Source: Diphasiastrum complanatum
Taxonomy: Eukaryota; Streptophyta; Lycopodiopsida; Lycopodiales; Lycopodiaceae
DNA length: 64,000 nt
Assembly: GCA_029204225.1 (NCBI GenBank)
Contig: CM055106.1
Coordinates: 36,364,361-36,428,360 of the forward strand
Reading direction: 5' to 3'
A program made the position numbers and the translations under genes. Position 1 is the first letter of the stretch; every line of letters starts with the position of its first letter. The notes beneath the pieces are model-generated. The model was not told where the DNA came from, ran no database searches, and worked only from the letters and a program-made list of their open reading frames with translations. Shown here piece by piece: positions 40,640 to 50,085 of this stretch.

Positions 40640-41270
40640 GTTGGGGCTCAGTTCTGAACCAAAATTTGCAGGCTTGTTCAATACTGTGAAATTAGGCTAT
40701 AAAAATCTTAGCGAAGGTCTCTGGAGCTCTGAACCAATCCGGCGAACGTTTTCCAGGTCTGGCAAAGGATGAACCTTCGCCCAAGAGTATCCTTCGCCCA
40801 AGGACTGTTATAAATGCAAATTTTCAGAATCTGAACCTATAGCTGACCTAATTTTGGCATTTTAAATCCATTTGGCATGTCGGCAAAGGTTTTTGAGGAG
40901 AGTAAGGTGCTCGGCGAAGGTTCCCAAAATGGCATATTGTTGATCATTCGCCTAACTCCAAAACAGGTACCAACTGGTGAAAAGAACGTTTGCCCAACTC
41001 AGTAAGGGTATATCTGAGGTGGATCTTGCTTCTAAAAACTCGGTGAACATTTCTAACACAGTTTGTGCAAAAAATGACCAAAAAAGTAATTTCCCAAGTC
41101 ATTTTTCCATAAAGATCTGACTACGTTCTGATCTGATGACATTTCTGACTTTTGCTCATCAGTGTTTCCCCTTTTTCCTTCGTTTTTTTTTTCATGCTGT
41201 CTTTTCCAAAAGAAATTAACAATTAAGTGGTGAAAACAATAAATTGAAAAACAAATAAAAATAAAAAATC
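40640..41270 (-). other. Gypsy-B spacer with GGCGAAGGTT-type motifs
   Basis: No coding sequence. About ten copies or variants of CTCGGCGAAGGTTC occur in both orientations (for example AACCTTCGCC near 40770 and GGCGAAGGTTCCC near 40916). The same motif fills the gag leader and the spacer of the related element. Confidence 0.65.
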
Positions 41271-42688
41271 ATTTGGATCATGTTGGCTGAACTGGCAGAG
41301 CAGGCTGCCAAAACTTGCGTAATCGGCTGCCATTCACGGGAGTATAAAAACGTTTTCCATCCAAGTGTTCAAAAATCACTGCTCCATAGTTCAGGATTTC
41401 CTTCACTCTGTACGGGCCTTACCGGTAAACTTCAATTTTCCCTTTATCAGCTTGGTTTTGTACATCAGTGCTAGATCTCTTTCTTTTAGATCCTTTTTGT
41501 GTAAACGACGATCGTGCCATGCCTTACGACGGGCTTTCTCTGCTGCTAACGCGAACTGTCATCAATTTCACACAATTTGTGCAAAGCTTCATGACGTAGT
41601 TGTAAAGACTTATCATCATTTAACCGCTCTGTTGTTGCTATGCGTAAAGATGGGATTAAAAATTCAATTGGCATGACAACATCTTGACCATAAACAGGTT
41701 GAAAGGGTGTTTGATTTGTATTACTCTTGTAAGCAGTTCTGAATGCCCATAATGCTGCATGCAGTTTATGTTCCCAATCAGACCAACTTGCTTGAACTGT
41801 TTTCATCATAATAGTGCAGAGAATCTCTTTGGAAGATTCAGCTTGGCCATTCCCTCTGGGATAATATGGTGTACTAAATCTGTGTATAACAAATAAATCT
41901 TCCAGTAAACACTTCATTGTTTGATTAACAAAGTGTGTACCCCGGTCACTGACAATTTCGATCGGACATCCAAATCTGATAATAATATTTTCATAAAGAA
42001 ACTTGGCCGTAGATTTCGCATCAGCAACTTTGACAACTTCTTCAACCCACTTGGTCATATAATTAGTTGTTACGATAATGTATCGGGCTTGACATTCTTG
42101 CGCGACAGGATGAATAGGACCAACATAATCCAGTCCCCATTTTTCAAATGGTGCTTGCGATAAAACCGGATGTAAGGGTTCATAGTTCTGTCTAGTAGGC
42201 CGTCGTGCTCGCTGACAAACATCACATGTCTGAATATAATTTTCTGTGTCCTTATGAAGCGTAGGCCACCAACAACATGATTGCAAAAGTTTGCGAATAG
42301 TAATATCTGTAGAGAAGTGTCCTCCGCCCATGCCATCATGTGAAAACGTGATTAAATTTGATATTTCATGCGGTAAAACACATCTACGTAGAATATTGTC
42401 TGATCCACGACGATACAATTGACCTGCAATCAATTGATAAGGTTGAGCCTTATGAATCAATTGCCTCTTCTGTACTTTTGTCAAAGAGTCATTCGGTTGT
42501 CCTAGCATCAGATACTCAACAATATCCGCTGCCCACTCAGGTACTGCCTCTACATAGAATAATGCAGCATCTGGTAATTCATCATCCACTTCAGTATTAA
42601 TTGGTGCGGATTCAATTCGCGAAACGTGGTCGGCAAGATAATGTTGCTTTCCCTTACGAACCACAATTCGAAAGTCAAATTCAGTCAA
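41270..42688 (-). pseudogene. Gypsy-B integrase
   Basis: 380 open codons then a broken C-terminus. The end of RNase H precedes (FDFRIVVRKGKQHYLADHVSR, residues 4-24, shown as family 'adhvSR' linker). The HHCC zinc finger uses H117, H124, C155 and C158 (HDGMGGGH, CDVCQRARR). The core has D187 (GLDYVGPIHP), D248 (IVSDRGTHFV) and E284 (RGNGQAESSKE), giving the D,D-35-E spacing. The C-terminal part (KLRHEALHKLCEID, KARRKAWHDR, LKFTGKARTE) is frameshifted. No chromodomain follows. All catalytic residues survive. Confidence 0.9.
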
Positions 42689-43900
42689 TAACTGTAACCA
42701 TCTTGTAATACGCCCAGTATTGCATGTCTTGCCAAGTAAAGTAACGGCTGGTGATCTGTATAAAATGCGAAGTGCGTTTCCATGAGGTAATGTCGGAATT
42801 TCCGTATAGAAAAAATCATGGCTAACGCTTCATGTTCTGTTGTTGAATAGTTCTTTTCTGGATCTGTAAGCTGTTTGCTTGCAAATCGTATTGGATAGTC
42901 CTCGTCCAATCTGGAGAACATCGTATCGGTGCTAAGGCTAATGCTTTTTTATAATTTTTCAAAGGCTTCTAACACCTTTACTGTCCAAATAGGAACAATA
43001 GTCAATTTGTATATAGGTCTTGCTAAATCCGCCAAGAAGATAATAAAAATTCGGTAATAGTTCGCATGACCCATAAATACATAAACTCCACGAATTGTTG
43101 TTGGCGGTGGCAATTCCACAATAACCTTGATTTTAGAATAATCTGTGGCAATGCCATGTCTTGATATCACGTGTCCAAGAACAACTCCCATATCTGGCAC
43201 TTTTCTGGATTTAGGAAAATTTGATACTTGCGACATCGTTCGAATACTTTATCCAATTGGTCCAGGTGGTTTGTATCTGTGCTATGGACTCCAAGGTCAT
43301 CCAAGTAAATTTCAAGGAATTTTTGTAGATAATCTTTAAAAGCAAATTGCATTACCCTTTGGAACGAACTTGGTGCATTATAGAGTCCAAACGACATTAC
43401 TTTGTAAGCATAGGTGTCCCATTCTGTTGCAAAAGCTGTTTTGTGGCGATCTGCAGCTGCAATCTTGACCTGGTTGTAACCACTAAATCCATCCAAAAAA
43501 CTATAGGCTTCCGCTCAAGCAAGGCGATCCAAAATGCTTTCAGTAAAAGGTAACGAAAAGTGATCCTTTTGCATAACTTTGTTCAAGGCCTTGAGATTCA
43601 CACAAATTCTCAATTTCCCATTCTTCTTAGGAACAATGACAATCGGTGAAACCTAGTAGGTATGCTCAATCTCATAAATGAAATCAGCGTCAAGCAATCT
43701 CTGAAGCTCTTTCTTTATCAGATCCACAACATCAGGATTACAACGATAGAACTTTGTAACCTTTAGATTTGCATCAGGTATTAAAGGTATGGTGTGTTCA
43801 ATAACTGACGTCGGAATACCCTTGAGATCCTTATAAGTCCATGCGAAGCAATCTTGATACTTAATAAGTAACGTTCGTAGCGCTTGAAACTGTTTAGGCT
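42685..43900 (-). pseudogene. Gypsy-B reverse transcriptase and RNase H (broken)
   Basis: The RT N-terminus is degraded by stops (EHTY then TAG, where WVSPIVIVPKK is expected, a TGG-to-TAG change). 43496-43167 holds MDGFSGYNQVKIAAADRHKT, FGLYNAPSSFQRVMQ and IYLDDLGVHS (intact YLDD). 43236-42949 holds LGHVISRHGIATDYSKI and the FMGHANYYR connection. RNase H continues in 42921-42685 with RFASKQLTDPEKNYSTTEHE, ALAMIFSIRKFRHYL and FYTDHQPLLYL. At least three frame changes occur. Confidence 0.85.
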
Positions 43901-44799
43901 TAAGTTGTATCCAACTTGTACAATTTTTTTTGGTTCTCCTGGTTCAGCGAGCTAGGCTGTGTCCTAGCTGGGCCATCATAAACATCTTTCGATTTTGGCA
44001 CTTGTTCTTCGGGTTCACGATGTGCTTTAAGTAACATGATAACCACATCATCCAGTGTATAGCGTTTGAAATGTTCGGGCATATCATGTTGGACTCCATC
44101 TGTTTGTTCTTTGTCAAAAGGATTTGTCTTGGATCTTCGCTTAGCCTTCTTAGCAGGAATTGATCATGGAGGTGATGACTTTCTCGAAGAAAAACTTTTC
44201 TTCGACGGTGATGTCTTGCTAGAACTCTGACTTGCAGAATCATCCTTGACTTTCCCTTTGCCTTTATCCAGTAAGGGTGGCACATTCTTTGAATCAATCT
44301 TTTGAGGAGGATTTTCCCATTTCAGGACCGTATTATAATGTTGCTTGGCTTGTTTCTTCGTCATTGAACCTGTGATCCTGTCTTCCTTCAATATAACTGC
44401 TTTTGGCGGTTTTATTGTTGGTTCATCAGGAATATTACGCACTCCAAATCTGGTCGGATCCATATGATTTAGAATCTGCTCATCAGTAAGTTCTGCATTA
44501 GGAATGAGTTCATCTTCAATTTGTTCTGGTATAGGCTCCGTTGATATCCAAGCTACATTCAACACATTCAATGGAAAAGTGATCGGTGTATCCAAGGTTC
44601 GATCCAATAATAAAATCTCGCTCAAATCTGATTGATTATCTTGTTGACACATATAACCTGCTGTACAATCAATTGTTGCAAGAGCTTGATTCCAGTGGAC
44701 AGTATCGGTTTGAGAGTCGTAATGAACTCCCAAATTTTTTACTGGTCGGTGACAAGTATGATCCGTTGTTGATGAATCATCATCCTCTTTTTGAGCCAT
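43900..44799 (-). pseudogene. Gypsy-B linker between protease and RT
   Basis: Open stretch 44799-44164 of unfamiliar sequence (NHMDPTRFGVRNIPDEPTIK, MTKKQAKQHYNTVLKWENPP) followed by a Ser/Lys-rich tail and 44082-43900 (MPEHFKRYTLDDVVIMLLKA). Such long linkers between protease and RT occur in Tat/Athila-type gypsy polyproteins. A stop and a frameshift separate the parts. Confidence 0.6.
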
Positions 44800-44904
44800 T
44801 GGTTTGATAGTCCAAGTTACAGAATTAACTTTGACTGCACGTTCACGATTTTCAAAAGTGATTTTCTCGGTACTCCAGTTATGAATTACTTACGCAACTC
44901 ATAA

Positions 44905-45765
44905 CTATGGGCGTCCCAATAGGACTCGGTAGACATTTGGTGCTTCTGGTAAGTCCATTACTACGAAAGTAATGACGAATTGTACTCCAGCTATTCTGAC
45001 AGGTATATCTTCAACCATTTCTCCCGGACGAACTGTCGTTTGATCAGCCAACTTGATGGCAAAAGTCGCAGGCTTTATCTTTGTAAGGCCCCACTTTGCA
45101 CATAGCTTTGTAGAAACCAGGTTAACTCCTGAACCACCATCTATCACGACTGCTTCATTAGGAAATTGTCTATGCTGTATCGGCAGGGTGATATTTTTTT
45201 GTTCACTTTCCCAAGCTGCTCCAACATGGAGTACTTCATTAGATTCTTCAAATCCGGCACAAAAAAGTGGCTCTTGATGGACTTCTGGTTCAGCTTGAGT
45301 TAACTTTTGCGCTAATACTTCTTTTGCTTTTGGCACCAACTTTAGGAACTCTCCCAACGAAATATTGATCTTACTAGACAAAATATTCATGAGCAGTTCT
45401 GTTTGCGGTGCTTCCGATTCAGTCATCTTGAAGGGTTCTTCATGATGATGCAACTGAGCATTCATATCTGTACGTGAATTATTCGGTGGTTGCACTGGTG
45501 AAGAATGAATTTCGGTTGTTGCTCTAGCAGCTTCAAGCTCCTCTTCCTCTTGCAAATGTTTAATCCACTGCCTCATATCCTGATATCTTCTCTTTTCTGC
45601 ATGAAGATTTGGGTAGACTCCAGATTCTGTTGGTATATCAGTTAATGGTATAGAATCAACAGGGACTGGATCTGCTACAGGTTCTTTCTGCTTCTGTGCT
45701 CTGGTAACCACCAAGGATACACTTGGTTTATTCTGAGCTTCTGGTCTTTGCTTGATTGTTATCAA
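44905..45765 (-). pseudogene. Gypsy-B protease region
   Basis: 286 codons. N-terminal half is a charged linker (EKRRYQDMRQWIKHLQEEEE). The aspartyl-protease-like fold starts near residue 205 with PNEAVVIDGGSGVNLVSTKL, then KLADQTTVRPGEMVED, ITFVVMDLPEAPNVYRVLLG and RP. The catalytic motif is Asp-Gly-Gly-Ser where most gypsy elements have Asp-Thr/Ser-Gly. DGGS is known in some plant gypsy lineages, so it need not be a mutation. Confidence 0.75.
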
Positions 45766-45767
45766 AT

Positions 45768-46975
45768 TTACAGGAGCTGTAGCCGGTGGTGACTTCGGTC
45801 TTGCTGGACATTCCTTATAGCAATGCTCATAACCACAGTCACGACAGAATGGTACAAATTTGCCTTTATTTGGACATTTTGCAACTCTGTGATTTTCTCC
45901 ACATGCAAAGCATCCAAGTGGTGCTTTGGTCCAGTTTCTAGATGCTTGCCTTCATGATCATTACTATAACTCCATTGCTTGGTACCTGTGTAAGGTTCTG
46001 GTTCCATCAAATTGGCAGGTGGAGCGGGGTGCTTTGGTGGGGCAGGTAAGGCTAATCGTTTCGGGTATCCAAGATCAGATTGACGAGGTCTAGCTGCTGG
46101 ATTTCCTCCATAAAGTGGTTCTCGATATCCCATCTGGGCATACCGTTGTTGAATAATCCAAGGATTGAAGTTGCAAAAAGCAGTTTCATGATCAGGCAAA
46201 TTACACAAATGGCATATACTGATTTCCATTCGTTTTTTCAATTGAGGACACTCATTCACTGTGTGATTTCCCGTACAAATAGAAGACAAAATTGCGATTG
46301 CAACTTTTCCATCTGTTTCTGCTGGTTCTTCCCGAGTTTCTCGAACTCATTGAGCATCATCTCTGTAGTAGCATTGACATTCGTTGATGCAATAGTGGTG
46401 GATGTCGTAGTGGTCTGCCCTGCTGTATAAGGCAACATATTGATATTCGGCTCATCGTCTGAATCTTCATCCTCCTCCCGAATTGCATCATCCATAGCGT
46501 TTTGCAAAATTGTGTACTCATTATGGCGTTTCAGCTCACGTCTGATCCTTTTAGGTAGACCTGACAAAAACCACATAATCGTGGCATTTTCATTAATCAG
46601 CTCAGGTTCGCACTTAGATCTGAGGCGTTTTACCCGTTCAATGTAATCTCGAACCATTTCCCGCTTTCGCATTTTAATTTTACTTAAAAGTAGGAAAGGG
46701 TCTTCCATAGACTTCCGAGGTTTGAATCGTGTGATAAGGGCTCGTTTGACAATCTCCGAATCTGTACGCTCAGTCTCGTCGCTTGTTAAGGCCATTGAAA
46801 AAAGCTTAAGTTTATCCTGGGGAAAAACTTCGCCATAGACTTCACAAGATTCAGAATAGATCTGGAGAAATCTAACTGGATCTGTTAATCCATTGTATTT
46901 GGGTAGATCCAAACGGGGTGCTCTCCTAACAATGATTGGATTGACTTCTTGAGGAGCACCTCCAGGGACAACCAT
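45768..46975 (-). pseudogene. Gypsy-B gag
   Basis: 46975-46256 starts MVVPGGAPQEVNPIIVRRAP and holds the retrotransposon capsid (PKYNGLTDPVRFLQIYSES, FSMALTSDETE, RKREMVRDYIERVKRLRSKC, FLSGLPKRIRRELKRH). An overlapping frame, 46289-45768, carries two Cys-rich knuckle-like motifs (CTGNHTVNECPQL and CHLCNLPDHETAFC) and a Pro-rich tail, then a third possible knuckle out of frame. A frameshift near 46270 separates capsid from nucleocapsid. The ATG follows a leader full of GGCGAAGGTT motifs. Confidence 0.85.
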
Positions 46976-47770
46976 TTTTACGGATCAAATCAAGCAGACA
47001 ATGAGATTGGATCTAGATTTTCAATCAAGACTATCTCAAATCAGATCTGCTAGATCTCTTCCACTTGACAAGAATCAGATTCTTAGATCGTGAAAAAGAT
47101 TCCTAAGATCCACCGATTGATAAATGAAAAATTCTCAGAATCAAAATCAGACCCAAAATTTGACAGAGACTTGATCTGGAAAATCAGAACCTAAAAATAG
47201 AACTGGCGAAGGTTAACTCGGCGAAGGTTCAGCAATGCTATTTTTGGTAAAAACTCTCTGATCAGGCTTTTCTGACAAATTCTATGGAAATAACCTTTGC
47301 CTAACTCTCAGACTCAAAATCTGAAACAGATAAAGCTAGGGTAGAACTGGCGAAGGTTCCTGACACATAAAAGCACAGTTTTTGTAGTTTGGCGAGGGTA
47401 AAAATAGAGATTTTCTATGATCCAGATAGAATAAATGTTCGCCGAACTCAAAAATAGTAAATTATTATAAGTAGAATAATCTGGAAACTCGGCGAAGGTT
47501 CTGGCGAAGAATCAAGAGTGATACTGATATTTTTGCAAAAAGGAGACTTTTTTGGCAAAAATATAACAATATGACATCTGATCTTCTGAGAAACCTTCTA
47601 TTTCTGATATTATTCTTCGCCGACTTGGCAGTAGATATCACACCTATGCACAATGAATCGGGCGAAGGTTCTTTTTACGTATTTTTAGGGTTTTGGTGAT
47701 TTTTTGGTGGTTTTTCTGATGTTTCTGGAAATCTGCTGGGAAGGATTGTTCGCCCTTCAAATTGAAGGTT
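46976..47770 (-). other. Gypsy-B gag leader with GGCGAAGGTT motifs
   Basis: Non-coding. At least five near-exact copies of GGCGAAGGTT (about 47206, 47219, 47350, 47489 and 47660 on the + strand) and as many variants (TTCGCCGAAC, GTTCGCCCTTC). No primer binding site is left, because the inner part of the 5' LTR is deleted. Confidence 0.65.
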
Positions 47771-47958
47771 CTGTGATTAAAACTGAAGCCCTGCGACATT
47801 AAAAGTCCTGCAAAAAGGCCTAAAGTCCTTTTATTGACTTTCTAATTAATCAAATCTCTATGTGATCATTGGGTTGGACTTACACATGCAGGGTGCCAAA
47901 TCTCTCTCACTTATTAACTAGGGTTAGGGTTGCCTTGGGTTCCCCAAACCCTCCAACA
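47770..47958 (-). repeat. Gypsy-B 5' LTR, internally truncated
   Basis: The first 190 bp match the start of the 3' LTR (TGTTGGAGGGTTTG..GACTTTAGGCCTTTTTGCAG) with few differences. The remaining 550 bp of LTR and the primer site are missing. Confidence 0.8.
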
Positions 47959-47963
47959 AAATT

Positions 47964-49406
47964 GTTGCGCTCTTTAACGTAGAAAAAACTGCTTTTGTAT
48001 CTAAGTTGAACAAAAGCAAACAACAAATGTTGCTTTACATAGGAATTTTCCAACTAAGAGCATGGTATGACATTAATTGTTGGTTGAGAAAGTAGTTGCA
48101 CTTCCCTCACAAGAAAATGCATTAGAGCCTCCAACAAAGAACTACAAAGATTGCAAAATTTGAATGTGCTCATGGTAAGCTGTAAAAAAAAATTGAACTA
48201 TATTTGAGCTGTGGCTGTGTTGATCAGGCATTGCTACACATCTTTATCCTTCGCCGCCACTTGTATCGATCATAAAGCCATTATATTGTAGATCTATTAG
48301 TGGATAAGGAAGCATTGTTGGTCCATTCTATTAAGTGGCCGATCGTGAGCATCATCCTTTATTAAAATTCTATATCTAACAAAGGTATTATTATTGCATC
48401 AATCTAACATTTGGCTCACATTGAGGATGTTCTTTTGGATTTCATTGTTCTATTCATACTTACGGGTTCCAAAGTTGGTAGCAATATGTTTGCTTGTGTA
48501 ACAAACATCTTGTAGGTTCTTTGGTATTGATGGCTTCAATAATGCCTCAAGAGTAGTAGTCGGATTCAAAGTAAGATTTATGTTCAGCTGCTATCTTGTT
48601 AGAGTTTGAATGTTTCAGCAGCCAAGTCCTTTATTGGTATAGATATTTTGTGGCTCCTAGGATTTCCTTGTATTGTGCCCACTTTCAAGATTCTTCTTTG
48701 ATCTATACATTTTATGTGAATTTTGGCAACATTATCCTCCTTTTGAAACTACAACATTTTTCTATGTTGACATTGAAGTTTGAGGGGAGAAGAAGGGGTA
48801 TGTTACGAACTTCTTAGGCTGAATATTGTTCAGTGCTAAACCTTACAACAAGCTGGACACTTGCAATTCACCCTGCCATAGGATCCGCCCTAGTCCTGAG
48901 ACTTAAAATCGGGCAAAATTCAACCTCCAGCACTAAAGACATCCCATACCACCGCAACACCTACCTCTAGCTAGCTCGCATCCTGGCTATGCACATGTGC
49001 ACTGCCATCCACCTCCTCCTAGGTAGAATATAAGGGCTTGTCTTTACATATTCATGGATATTGCCTTGCTCATTTTTTAATGCGGTTAAGGGTCATTACC
49101 CCCTAAGTACTTAAGAATAATGCTTTTGAGGCCTATTTAAAGTCTAAGGGCATACTTCAAACGCCAAAGGTATGGTCTTCAAATCTTGAGATAGTGCCTT
49201 TACCCATTAAGGACAATGCCTTTAAAACTTAGGGTCCTTGTTTTCAGGTATCAAGGACATGGCTTTTAAACACCAAGCATATTGTCTCTAAGTGTTAAGG
49301 GAATATTAGGTCTTTAGCCATTGTAGGTGCCCGTTGAATAAATTACCACAATGGTGCTCGTTAAGAATCATTGCAATCATAAAGCCCAATTATCCATTTG
49401 CCCGAT
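47964..49406. other. Intron sequence between two gypsy elements
   Basis: No coding similarity. 48790-49040 resembles an LTR (next entry). 49075-49330 has recurring CCTTTA/TTAAGG words (TTAAGGGTCATTACC, TTAAGGACAATGCC, TTAAGGGAATATT), a weak degenerate repeat. Confidence 0.5.
48790..49040 (-). repeat. Solo-LTR-like repeat, copy 1
   Basis: Shares with 62912-63125 the blocks GAACTTCTTAGG/CACACTTCTTAGG, CCTGCCATAGGATCCGCCCT and GCACTGCCATCCACC..CTAGGTA, at roughly 70% identity. The other copy is followed by a primer-site-like sequence, so both are probably LTRs read on the minus strand. Confidence 0.5.
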
Positions 49407-49614
49407 TGTAGGGACTTTCCTGTCCACCTTCCTGTCCACCTTCAACCCTAATCCCAAGCACATGCGAAGCAATTAAGATATGAAGCGGATTCTAACATGT
49501 CAAGCAACAGTTGGTGGATCCCGTGGAGCAATTCATAGTTTCATTATCACAAACATGCGATGATTTCACAATTAACCCTAACAACCATTAACCCTAGCCT
49601 TCATGATCAAGCTT

Positions 49615-49653
<39 letters not shown>

Positions 49654-50085
49654 CTCTCTCACAAAAATAGAAGAAAGATTCAATTCCAACAATTAGCAAA
49701 TTCAAATAAAATCAAGATAGCATAAAAACATGAGAGATGAAGGAAGAGGAAGAGCAAGAGCAAGGACATCCAGTTGCAAAATGGTAGAGGTTCCACCTTC
49801 TTTGATTGAACATGAAAAATGAAATACAATGTACGACTATTTATAGTGGATTTTGGGCACTTGGTGTCAATGGCTATTGGCCAATTTCTACCTCCCTTAT
49901 TATCCGAATTTGAATGTAGGTGGGAAAGGACCCTCCAATCACTAACTTGACTAAACTTATTTACTCGCATAAATAACCTAAAAGTCCCTTTATTGCTATC
50001 TATTTGATTAAATAACAATGTGATCACTAGGTTGGACTTACACACGAAGTGTGCCAACTCAGATGTTGTCCATGTCACAAACTCG
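49407..50085 (-). repeat. LTR of a Gypsy-B relative (Gypsy-C)
   Basis: Minus-strand LTR related to the Gypsy-B LTR (shared AAGTCCAACC..TGATCACAT, AATAAAGGGACTTTTAGG, CTAATTGTTGGA). Ends AGTCCCTACA at 49407. The first bases (TGTTGG..) are deleted: the extra ORF runs straight into TTGGCACAC. Contains a 33-bp CT run at 49617-49650. Confidence 0.7.

Larger units (their letters stand above)
36816..47958 (-). mobile_element. Gypsy-B, 11.1-kb Ty3/gypsy element with extra ORF
   Basis: Bounded by AAATT at 36811-36815 and 47959-47963, a 5-bp target duplication. From the right: truncated 5' LTR, leader, gag, protease, RT, RNase H, integrase, a non-coding spacer, a long extra ORF, polypurine tract and 3' LTR. 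The DGGSG protease and the long region after integrase suggest the Tat/Athila side of gypsy rather than chromoviruses; this is inference. Pol has several frameshifts and stops. Confidence 0.9.
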
